This document shows, in pieces, positions 41,678 through 48,204 of a DNA stretch of 48,204 nucleotides. The translations under genes were made by a program, and so were the position numbers. Below the pieces are notes generated by a model. It was not told the DNA's origin and made no database searches. It saw only the letters and a program-made list of their open reading frames with translations. This stretch comes from SAR202 cluster bacterium (GTDB taxonomy: Bacteria > Chloroflexota > Dehalococcoidia > Lucifugimonadales > UBA3495), in contig VGZV01000017.1 in NCBI GenBank assembly GCA_016872385.1, positions 1 to 48,204 of the forward strand. The letters are read 5' to 3'. Each line of letters starts with the position of its first letter. Position 1 is the first letter of the stretch.

Positions 41678-42970
41678 ATGCTGAAGATAGGCCACGAAGT
41701 GGTACGGCCTGGCAAGAAGTACGGAGACACCCCCGTAACCTTCGCCATCCCTGAAGAACTGGAGACCGTTCCTGGCATCCCCATGAACCAGCGGGAAGTG
41801 GACTGGTACTCCCGGGAATATCCCATCGAGAACATGAACATCACCGAGCGCGCTTCCCGCGACTGGGCCAACAATCTGCGCGACGGCCACGTGGAGATGC
41901 GGGAGATCCGCAAGGAACACGAGAAGCTGAATAAGCCCCTGATCCTGGCGGCCCGCCTCAGCGCCGACCTGGAACCCACCGCCAAGGCCACCGGCGAAGA
42001 CCTGACCCAGCAGATTAAGGACAAGGCCCGGGAACTGGGCTTTGTGGAAGTGGGTATTGCTGCCTTTGACCACCGGTATGTGTACCAGAGCAAGCGCGGC
42101 GCCACCACCTACTACCCTCATATCATCTGCTTGGCTTATGAGCAGGACTTTGAGCCGACCCAGACCATCCCCAGCGTGGACGCAGAAATCGTTCACTCCA
42201 GCACCTACCGCACCGAAGGCGCGGCAGCTCTGGAGTTGGGCAACTTCATCCGGTCCAAGGGCTACCACGCCCAGGTGGCTGGCTCCGGCGACTCCTTCGG
42301 CCCTTACATCCCCATGTTCGTGGCTGCTGGCGTAGGCCAGTTGGGCGCCTGCGGCTACCTGCTGACCCCCCACGTGGGCAGCCGCTGCCGGATCGTCTCC
42401 GTCACCACCGACGCCAACGTCACCCATGACAAGCCCATTGACTACGGCATCCACGCCTTCTGCCAGGTCTGTCAGGTGTGCGTCAACCGCTGCCCCGGCC
42501 GCGCGCTCATGCGCGACAAGATCTGGTGGCGCGGCATTGAGAAGAACAAGCTGTACTTCAAGCGCTGCCGCCCCGTCATGGCCCGCTACCTGGGCTGCGG
42601 CGTGTGCATGAAGGTCTGCCCCATCCAGAAGTATGGCCTGAAGAACGTCATGGACCACTACGCCGCCACTGGCCAGGTGCTGGGCAAGGGCACCCATGAC
42701 CTGGAAGGCTACGCCCTGGAAGGCAAGGGCTACTTCGGCCCCGGCGAACTGCCGGTGTTCGAGGCTGGCTTCTTCGATATGCCTCACGGCGACACCGGCG
42801 AGTGGGCTTTCGACCGCCTCAAGGCCAAGGCCAAGGCCTCTGGCAACCAGGTTACTCCTCAGCTCATGGACGAGTTCCGCAAGGAAATGACCCGCGCCCT
42901 TAACCAGAGCGTAGAGACCAACATGGCGGTTGCAGGCAAGCAGGAAGAGGACAACCCCGACTACATCTAG
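41678..42970 (+). CDS. Reductive-dehalogenase-like double [4Fe-4S] protein, copy B
   Basis: 430 residues from ATG 41678 (GGAGGAG 5-11 nt upstream; an in-frame start 15 bp upstream would overlap the ribosome site). First cluster C262-x2-C265-x2-C268-x3-C272-P; second C297-x9-C307-x2-C310-x3-C314-P, the layout of RdhA proteins. Residues about 105-250 carry the predicted corrinoid-binding nitroreductase-like fold. No Tat signal, no RdhB. Neighbours are a ThDP lyase upstream and an Opp-type transporter ATPase downstream. Likely a soluble reductive enzyme on a small organic substrate; actual dehalogenation is not shown. Confidence 0.85.
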   Translation: MLKIGHEVVRPGKKYGDTPVTFAIPEELETVPGIPMNQREVDWYSREYPIENMNITERASRDWANNLRDGHVEMREIRKEHEKLNKPLILAARLSADLEPTAKATGEDLTQQIKDKARELGFVEVGIAAFDHRYVYQSKRGATTYYPHIICLAYEQDFEPTQTIPSVDAEIVHSSTYRTEGAAALELGNFIRSKGYHAQVAGSGDSFGPYIPMFVAAGVGQLGACGYLLTPHVGSRCRIVSVTTDANVTHDKPIDYGIHAFCQVCQVCVNRCPGRALMRDKIWWRGIEKNKLYFKRCRPVMARYLGCGVCMKVCPIQKYGLKNVMDHYAATGQVLGKGTHDLEGYALEGKGYFGPGELPVFEAGFFDMPHGDTGEWAFDRLKAKAKASGNQVTPQLMDEFRKEMTRALNQSVETNMAVAGKQEEDNPDYI

Positions 42971-43031
42971 TCGTCAGGGCGATCTTATCTCTGCGGGAGG
43001 GTTTGAACCCTCCTTGCCAGCAGCGATGAAA

Positions 43032-43080
43032 AGGGCCAGCAGTCTGGAAAGATTGCTGGCCCTGATTCTTTTCTTGTTTT
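43032..43080 (+). terminator. Rho-independent terminator
   Basis: AGGGCCAGCA (43032-43041) pairs with TGCTGGCCCT (43054-43063), followed by GATTCTTTTCTTGTTTT. A second hairpin GGAGGGTT-TG-AACCCTCC lies just before it. It ends the Rdh copy B transcript and, having TTTTC on the other side, could also act on the converging ABC gene. Confidence 0.88.
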
Positions 43081-43089
43081 GAAGCTCCG

Positions 43090-44067
43090 TTACTCGCTGG
43101 GATGCAGTGGATTGTGGCACGCTACCCAGTGGTCTGGGGACACTGGTTGGAGCAGCGGACGCCGCTCCAGGCGGCAGCGGTTGAGGGCCTTGGCGCAGCG
43201 GGGCAGGAATGGGCACTGCTCCGGCAAGTCCAGCAGGTCTGGGGGGCTGCCCCGCAAAGGCTCCAGCCGCTTGTTCACATTGTCCAGCCGGGGGAGGGAC
43301 TGGAGCAAAGCCCAGGTATAGGGATGGCGAGGCTGCTTGAATAAAGGCACCGCCGGGGCAGTCTCCACCAGGCTTCCCGCATACATCACTCCCACTTGGT
43401 TAGCCATGTGGGCCACCACGCCCATATCGTGGGTGATTAGCAGGATGGCGGAGTGCAAATCCCGGCAAAGGCGCTTGAGGCGCAGCAGAATCTCCGCTTG
43501 CATGGTTACATCCAGCCCAGAAGTCGGTTCGTCGGCAATGAGCAAGCGGGGCCGCAGCACTAGGGCAATGGCCAGCATTACCCGCTGGCACATGCCGCCG
43601 CTGAGGTTGAAGGGGTATTGGCCCATAATGCGCTTGGGGTCGGGCAGGCCCATCTCCTTTAGGATCTCCTGGGCCATGCCGTTGGCTGCCCTGGGCGATG
43701 CGCCGCCGTGGGCCATGATGACTTCCTCCAGTTGCCGGCCTACGGGCTGCACGGGGTCCAGGGCAGCCTGGGCGTCCTGGAACACCAGGGAAATATCCCG
43801 GCCCCGCAAACGGCGCATATGGCTGGGGCTGGCCTGGAGCAAGTCCACCCCATCGAACATAATCCGGCCGGCCAGCACCTTGGCAGTGGCGGGCAGCAGG
43901 CCCATAATGGTGAGGGCCAGCGTGCTTTTGCCGCAGCCGCTTTCCCCCACCAGGCAAAACACTTCCTCGGGCTGCTGGACAAAACTTACGCCGTTGAGGG
44001 CCTTGACTGTCCTGGCAGCGGTTTCGTAATGGACGTGCAGGTTTTCCACGCGCAAAGTCTCTGCCAT
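43090..44067 (-). CDS. Oligopeptide/dipeptide-type ABC transporter ATP-binding protein
   Basis: 325 residues. Walker A GESGCGKST (41-49), Q-loop VFQDAQAALDP, signature LSGGMCQRV, Walker B LLIADEPTSGLD, and the OppD/DppD C-terminal cysteine cluster CPFLPRCAKALNRC ... C, which holds an Fe-S cluster in relatives. ATG 44067 chosen (GGGAG 8-9 nt upstream). Permeases and a second ATPase are missing from the window; the solute-binding protein 1 kb away is a likely partner. Confidence 0.9.
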   Translation of the reverse strand: MAETLRVENLHVHYETAARTVKALNGVSFVQQPEEVFCLVGESGCGKSTLALTIMGLLPATAKVLAGRIMFDGVDLLQASPSHMRRLRGRDISLVFQDAQAALDPVQPVGRQLEEVIMAHGGASPRAANGMAQEILKEMGLPDPKRIMGQYPFNLSGGMCQRVMLAIALVLRPRLLIADEPTSGLDVTMQAEILLRLKRLCRDLHSAILLITHDMGVVAHMANQVGVMYAGSLVETAPAVPLFKQPRHPYTWALLQSLPRLDNVNKRLEPLRGSPPDLLDLPEQCPFLPRCAKALNRCRLERRPLLQPVSPDHWVACHNPLHPSE

Positions 44068-44158
44068 TTTTGACACTCCCTCTGCGCCAAGTTTGCCACG
44101 AGCTTATCACTGACGGATGTCCAGAGGTGCCAAAGCGTGCCTAAAGGGGTAATCACTG

Positions 44159-44197
44159 GTCATTGCGAGTCCCGATGCAATCGGGACTCGCAATGAC
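44159..44197. repeat. Perfect 18-bp-stem palindrome
   Basis: GTCATTGCGAGTCCCGAT, spacer GCA, then its exact reverse complement. Lies 16 bp after the PHP stop on that gene's strand; it may block read-through into the ABC gene. No U-tract. Confidence 0.75.
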
Positions 44198-44212
44198 TTT
44201 CTAAACACCCTC

Positions 44213-44851
44213 TTATTGCCCGTTGGCTGAAAATACTGGCTGAAAGCGTCCGGCCCGCAACTCGGTTATCAAGTCCTCCAAAGTATCTACGCGCTTCTCA
44301 AACCTGGTGGCTGCCGAACCCAGTTGCTGCACACGGTGGGCGTCGCTGGCGCCGGTGGCATGCAGGGCCAGCGCTGCTCCCAGTTCCCCGGCAAACCGGT
44401 TTTCCTGAGCGGAGCCCCGCCCGTTGACGGTTTCCAGGGCATGGCAAATTTTAAAAAAGGGGTCTGCCCAGGCCTTGCGCAGCATGGCATTCCAGTCCTG
44501 GGGCCGTTCCAGTAAAAACCGGCGGCGGTAGGGATGCGCCGCAATAATCACGCCGCCCTGCTGTTCCACCAATTGTTGGAGAACTTCGGGTTTATGCATT
44601 CCAAAAACGTAGCGCTGCAATCCAAAGACCAGCAGGTGGCCGCCATCGGTGTTGATTTCAGCGCCGGGCAGCACCAAAAAACGGTGCTTCTTGCCCAAGG
44701 CCTGGACCTGCGCCACGTCCCAGAAGGCGTCATGCTCGGTAAGGCACACGCCATCCAGGCCCCGCTCCTTGGCCGTTTCAATTAGCTCATCCACGGCCAT
44801 GAAACTGTCATCTGAGGCTGGGTAGCTGTGGGTATGCAGGTCTATCAGCAA
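44213..44851 (-). CDS. PHP-domain phosphoesterase
   Basis: 212 residues. PHP metal motifs: DLHTHS (H6, H8), CLTEHDAFWD near 36-45, PGAEINTDGGHLLVFG near 62-77, IIAAHPYRR near 102-110, ASDAHR near 168-173. Stand-alone PHP proteins hydrolyse phosphoesters such as nucleotide or histidinol phosphates. TTG 44851 with GAGGGG upstream is the likely start. Confidence 0.85.
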   Translation of the reverse strand: MLIDLHTHSYPASDDSFMAVDELIETAKERGLDGVCLTEHDAFWDVAQVQALGKKHRFLVLPGAEINTDGGHLLVFGLQRYVFGMHKPEVLQQLVEQQGGVIIAAHPYRRRFLLERPQDWNAMLRKAWADPFFKICHALETVNGRGSAQENRFAGELGAALALHATGASDAHRVQQLGSAATRFEKRVDTLEDLITELRAGRFQPVFSANGQ

Positions 44852-44959
44852 CAGTGCCCCTCGCGGGCAGTGGGTCCCTTTTGGCTGGGCGATGGCGATG
44901 ATTGGGCGTGACCAGTCCAGTATACACTGGGAGCCTTGCCCCAGCTACTAAAACGCTGG

Positions 44960-44999
44960 AGCGGCGCCCCCGGCCCCTGGGCAGGACTGGGACGCCGCT
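44960..44999 (-). terminator. Possible terminator of the solute-binding protein gene
   Basis: AGCGGCG pairs with CGCCGCT; on the minus strand GTTTTAG follows about 7 nt after the stem. Weak U-tract, so low confidence. Confidence 0.4.
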
Positions 45000-45026
45000 T
45001 CTTTGGGACGGGAGAGGACTGGCGGC

Positions 45027-46748
45027 TTACTTGAACCGCATGGTGTTCACCAGGATGCTTTCGTCAATCAGCCGCGGCTGCCACTCCAGATTCTTCGCCA
45101 TGCCCCATACGGTGATGGTGTCAAACAGGGGGATTACCAGCACCTCGTCGTAGACTATCTGGGCGATGGCCTCCAGCTTTTGCCGCCGGTCGTCGCCGCT
45201 GGCCGCCAGAGCCGCCTCCAACAGGGGTTGCAGCCGGGTTGGCTCGCAGACCTTGGCCCGGTCGGAGAAGCAGCTCAGGTAGAAGTTGAAGTTGCGGCCC
45301 AGCTCCCGGGTATCCGGGCTGCCCATGGTGGAGCTGGCTAGAATCTGGGGCGAGGAGTTAGCCGGGGCCGGCGGCGGTCGGTTGGCGGCATCCAGTGAGT
45401 CCTTGCCATACTTGCCCGGCCCGGTGCGGTGAAAGTCGTTCCACTTGGAGTTCTCCAGAATTACCAGCTTGGCGTTAATCCCGGCCTCCTTCCAGGCGTT
45501 GGTCGCCGCCTCGGCGACCTCCACGCTCTTGGGCCGGCGTTCTTCCCGGGCGTAGACCTTTAACTCCTGGCCGGCGTAACCAGACTCCTTCACCAACTGC
45601 TTGGCCAGGACGGGGTCGAACTTGTAGGGCGGGGTCTTGGCAGGGTTGACGCCCAGGGTGCTGGGATGCACCACGCTGCCCCGGCACTGGGGTTTGCCCC
45701 CAAAGAAGGACTGGGCCATGCCCTGGCAGTCCAGGGCGTGAACCATGGCCCGGCGAAGTTTGACATCCCGCAGCAGTGGCTCCCAGACGGTGTCCAAGCG
45801 GAACCCGTAGGAGCCGCCCTCGGTGCCGATGAAATGGCTGGGGAACTTGTTGGCCTGCTCCAGGGGCAGGCCGTAGCCGATGTCGGCCTCGCCAGTGATA
45901 ATCATGGCGGCCCGCACCGCTTCCTCAGCCCGCCAGAACCAGGTAATGTCCTTTATGACCGGGGCGCGGTAGTCCGGGCGGTCCGTCGGGACCTGGTAGG
46001 CTTCGTACTGGGTGGCCTTGACGAACTGGCCAGGTTCCCACTTCACCAGCTTGTAGGGGCCATATCCGATGGCGTTGCGCACCCGCTCTTCCTTGGGCGC
46101 GGCCTTGTGCCATGCGGGGGCCTGGAAGGACAGCCACATGGCCGCCATGTCCAGGATGGGGCAATCGGCCTTGCACACCACGTCTATGGTCAGGTCGTCC
46201 ACCACTTCCCCAGTAACGTCCGGGGTCTGCCCGTAGCTGCTGGAGTTGTTGGCCTTGTCCCCGGCGTAGTCTATGGAATACTTGGCCGCCAGGGCGTTCC
46301 ACGGCTCGCCGTTGGAGAACTTGATGCCGGGGCGCAGGTAGAACCGCCACCGCTTGCCGTCCCGCATCTCCCACTTGCTGAACCCTGCGCCGGGGATGGG
46401 CCGCTGGTTGGCGGTGGCGGGCAGGGTGAGGGTCTGCACAAAGTTGGTGGTGAAGAAACTGAAGGTAGAGGTGGTCTCCAAAAAGGCGTCCAGAGTGGGT
46501 GGTTCCGCCCCCACCACGATTTTCACGTCGCTGCGGGCTGGGGTGGCGGGAGCGGCGGTGGGTTTGGGCGCCTGGGTTGGCGCGGCTATGGGCGCGGTGG
46601 TGGCTGCTGGCGCGGCTGGGCTGGGCTTGGCCGCGGGCGGCGTAGCAGTGGCCGCCGTGCCGCAGGCGGCTAGCAGAATGGAAAAGGCCATCACCAGTGC
46701 GGAAAGCCAAATAGTCCTGCCGTGGGATTTCCCTGCGCCCCTGGACAT
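45027..46748 (-). CDS. ABC transporter substrate-binding lipoprotein, family 5
   Basis: 573 residues. Lipoprotein signal with lipobox ILLAAC (C29), an Ala/Pro/Thr linker to about residue 72, then the SBP family 5 domain (VGAEPPTLDAFLETTSTFSF, WRFYLRPGIKFSNGEPWNAL, RRAMVHALDCQGMAQSFFGG). Binds peptides or other small solutes outside the membrane. AGGAGGCG lies before ATG 46748. Fits the Opp-type ATPase downstream. Confidence 0.92.
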   Translation of the reverse strand: MSRGAGKSHGRTIWLSALVMAFSILLAACGTAATATPPAAKPSPAAPAATTAPIAAPTQAPKPTAAPATPARSDVKIVVGAEPPTLDAFLETTSTFSFFTTNFVQTLTLPATANQRPIPGAGFSKWEMRDGKRWRFYLRPGIKFSNGEPWNALAAKYSIDYAGDKANNSSSYGQTPDVTGEVVDDLTIDVVCKADCPILDMAAMWLSFQAPAWHKAAPKEERVRNAIGYGPYKLVKWEPGQFVKATQYEAYQVPTDRPDYRAPVIKDITWFWRAEEAVRAAMIITGEADIGYGLPLEQANKFPSHFIGTEGGSYGFRLDTVWEPLLRDVKLRRAMVHALDCQGMAQSFFGGKPQCRGSVVHPSTLGVNPAKTPPYKFDPVLAKQLVKESGYAGQELKVYAREERRPKSVEVAEAATNAWKEAGINAKLVILENSKWNDFHRTGPGKYGKDSLDAANRPPPAPANSSPQILASSTMGSPDTRELGRNFNFYLSCFSDRAKVCEPTRLQPLLEAALAASGDDRRQKLEAIAQIVYDEVLVIPLFDTITVWGMAKNLEWQPRLIDESILVNTMRFK

Positions 46749-47117
46749 AAAAGCGCCTCCTAGCTGGGTTTGTTAAGGAAGTGGGCTCCGTTGGTGTGTA
46801 ACCGGCAGTATTCTGATACTCATTATCGTATATACTGGCGAACACATGGTATGCATTACGCGGTTAAGTGTCAACATATCGGTCATTATTGCTGATAATA
46901 ATGTTTTGTGCCACTATATTGTGTGTAATTTAAGACATCTAAAATTACGGTAATCGTAAAGCATAAGTGCAGAATGCACTAAGTTGAACTGCAGTGTCTG
47001 AGAAAAAGGGCGCACATAAAACGGCTTTCGTCCCCTCAGTTGACGGCCACCCTGTCAACGGGGGATACTTTCTCGCTGGAGATTCACTGTTTATTCACTC
47101 GTCAGGAGGAGGGCAGT
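46749..47117. other. AT-rich divergent intergenic region
   Basis: 369 bp between the solute-binding protein and LLM genes, clearly richer in A+T than the rest of the window from about 46840 to 46985, and without the repeat families. It holds the promoter listed next; ATTATTGCTGATAATAAT (46885-46902) is an imperfect inverted repeat, a possible regulator site. No gene seen. Confidence 0.6.
46846..46874 (-). promoter_or_regulatory. Promoter of the solute-binding protein gene
   Basis: Minus strand TTGACA (46874-46869), 17-bp spacer, TACCAT (46851-46846). The leader to ATG 46748 would be about 90 nt. Confidence 0.6.
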
Positions 47118-47984
47118 ATGCAGCTAGGAGCCATTTTCCCTCAAACGGAAATCGGCGCTGATCCGGTGGCGGTGCGGGATTTTGCCCAGGCTGCGGAGGG
47201 ACTGGGCTACCAGCACTTGCTGGTGTTTGACCACATCCTGGGCGCCGATGCCAGCAAACGGGCCCAGTGGCAGCGCCCGTACAACCACCAGGACATGTTC
47301 CATGAACCCTTTGTCCTGTTTGGGTATCTGGCTGGCGTGACCGAGAAAATCCAGATGACTACCGGCATCCTGATTCTGCCCCAGCGTCAGACCGCCCTGG
47401 TGGCCAAGCAGGCCGCGGAGGTGGACGTGCTTACCGGCGGGCGCCTGCGCCTGGGCGTGGGCATCGGCTGGAACGACGTGGAGTACGAAGCGCTGGGTGA
47501 AGACTTTTCCAACCGCGGCTCCCGCTGCGCCGAGCAAATCCGGCTGCTGCGAATGCTCTGGACTCAGGAAGTGGTGGACTTCCAGGGACGTTATCACCAT
47601 GTATCCCACGCGGGCATCAACCCTTTGCCGGTGCAGCGGCCCATCCCCCTGTGGTTTGGCGGCGGCGCTCCCCAGGTGGTGCGGCGCCTGGCGCGCTTGG
47701 GGGACGGCTGGTTCCCCCAGTTTCAGCCCGACAGCGCCGGGCAAGAGAAGCTGGCCCAGATGCGGGAGGCAGCGCGCGCGGCAGGCCGCGACCCCAAGGA
47801 AATTGGCGTGGAAGGCCGCATTAGCATAACTCAGGGCGATGCCGATGCCTGGAACCGCTCTGCCGCGGCCTGGGAGGAAATGGGCGCTACCCACCTTTCC
47901 GTCAACACTATGCGCGCCGGGCTTAAAGGGCCAGACCAGCACATAAACGCAATACGGCGGTTCAAGGAGGCTGTATCGGCCTGA
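47118..47984 (+). CDS. LLM-class (predicted F420-dependent) oxidoreductase
   Basis: 288-residue luciferase-like TIM barrel: MQLGAIFPQTEIGADP at the N-terminus, HLLVFDHIL near 35-43, TGILILPQRQTALVAKQAAE near 80-99, GGRLRLGVGIGWNDVEYEAL near 105-124, PLWFGGGAPQVVRRLAR. Family members use F420 or FMN to oxidise or reduce diverse organics. AGGAGGA precedes ATG 47118. Divergent from the solute-binding protein, which hints at a shared substrate or regulator. Confidence 0.9.
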   Translation: MQLGAIFPQTEIGADPVAVRDFAQAAEGLGYQHLLVFDHILGADASKRAQWQRPYNHQDMFHEPFVLFGYLAGVTEKIQMTTGILILPQRQTALVAKQAAEVDVLTGGRLRLGVGIGWNDVEYEALGEDFSNRGSRCAEQIRLLRMLWTQEVVDFQGRYHHVSHAGINPLPVQRPIPLWFGGGAPQVVRRLARLGDGWFPQFQPDSAGQEKLAQMREAARAAGRDPKEIGVEGRISITQGDADAWNRSAAAWEEMGATHLSVNTMRAGLKGPDQHINAIRRFKEAVSA

Positions 47985-48043
47985 CCAAGCCTGCTTGCGC
48001 AAACATCTGCGGGTCCTGTTGGAGCCGCTGTGAAAAGTGCCTT

Positions 48044-48100
48044 AGAGCGTGTTTAAAAAGTGCTGTGCACCACCAGCGCTCACCCTTCGACAAGCTCAGC
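48044..48100. repeat. MITE family M3 end, partial
   Basis: AGAGCGTGTTTAAAAAGTGC then TGTGCACCACCAGCGCTCA, matching the left end at 19741. The IS-like sequence starts at about 48100 inside it, after CGACAAGCTCAG. Confidence 0.6.
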
Positions 48101-48114
48101 AACTGTCTTGAATG

Positions 48115-48204
48115 TCAAGGGGTTTGCAATGCCAACCCAGGATTCCAGGCATGACCATGCTTAAGCATCGAGTTGAGAATGGTGAGCAGCTTGCGCATGC
48201 AGGC
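48115..48204 (-). pseudogene. IS110-like transposase, C-terminal end (cut by window edge)
   Basis: Minus-strand frame ending at TGA 48117-48115 encodes the last 29 residues: ACMRKLLTILNSMLKHGHAW, then NPGLALQTP. The RKLLTILNxM...W pattern is the C-terminus typical of IS110-family (DEDD/serine-type) transposases. Just beyond the stop, CATTCAAGACAGTTG looks like the element end. Whether the full gene is intact lies outside the window; it is listed as partial. Confidence 0.65.

Overview
The window reads as a high-GC chromosome segment from an uncultured Chloroflexota bacterium, most likely of the Dehalococcoidia/SAR202 type. This is inferred from gene content: two reductive-dehalogenase-like iron-sulfur proteins, a predicted F420-dependent luciferase-like oxidoreductase, a methylmalonyl-CoA mutase lacking its B12 domain, thiolase-like/DUF35 and acyl-CoA genes, and a dense population of short palindromic repeats around the genes. 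No rRNA, tRNA or CRISPR was found. About 50 genes are supported, most on the minus strand.

Layout. 1-1.1 kb: a reductive-dehalogenase-like gene cut by the left edge, with its promoter. 1.1-9.3 kb (minus): clamp-loader delta (holA), methylmalonyl-CoA epimerase, a PaREP1-like protein, an acyl-CoA dehydrogenase, small proteins, the methylmalonyl-CoA mutase large subunit, rsmI and a MntA/HepT toxin-antitoxin pair. 9.3-13.6 kb (minus): a DUF35/thiolase-like pair, a HicB protein, an L-2-haloacid-dehalogenase-type HAD enzyme, DUF2442 with an upstream DUF4160 pseudogene, and a membrane pentapeptide-repeat protein. 14-21.8 kb: nucleoside hydrolase, peroxiredoxin, prs with an enoyl-CoA hydratase, an orphan response regulator with TPR and SDR genes, DinB, HicB and an IMPase-like phosphatase. 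22-26.6 kb: amidohydrolase, gamma-glutamyltransferase, HI0933-type flavoprotein. 26.7-31.3 kb (plus): a MoxR/DUF58/DUF2511/TgpA-N operon and an HNH endonuclease. 31.3-39.3 kb (minus): holB, a four-helix protein, lysA, DUF4395, HigBA, a flippase-like membrane protein, ispH and thrC. 39.8-48 kb: a ThDP enzyme, the second reductive-dehalogenase-like gene, an Opp-type ABC ATPase, a PHP protein, a solute-binding lipoprotein, an LLM oxidoreductase, and the tail of an IS110-like transposase at the right edge.

How the genes fit together. Acyl-CoA dehydrogenase, enoyl-CoA hydratase, the thiolase-like/DUF35 pair, epimerase and mutase suggest breakdown of fatty, branched or sterol-like carbon through propionyl/methylmalonyl-CoA. 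The two reductive-dehalogenase-like proteins, the HAD enzyme and the LLM oxidoreductase suggest handling of halogenated or other xenobiotic-like organics; substrates are unknown. Housekeeping functions (replication, lysine, threonine, isoprenoid, PRPP, ribosome methylation) are interspersed.

Two things stand out. First, the two reductive-dehalogenase-like paralogues, about 41 kb apart and in opposite orientation, keep the same promoter geometry and a start-site hairpin whose stem shows a compensatory base-pair change. Second, several miniature inverted-repeat families combine the same cores with different ends, and their copies appear to have supplied start codons, stop codons or an N-terminal extension to neighbouring genes.
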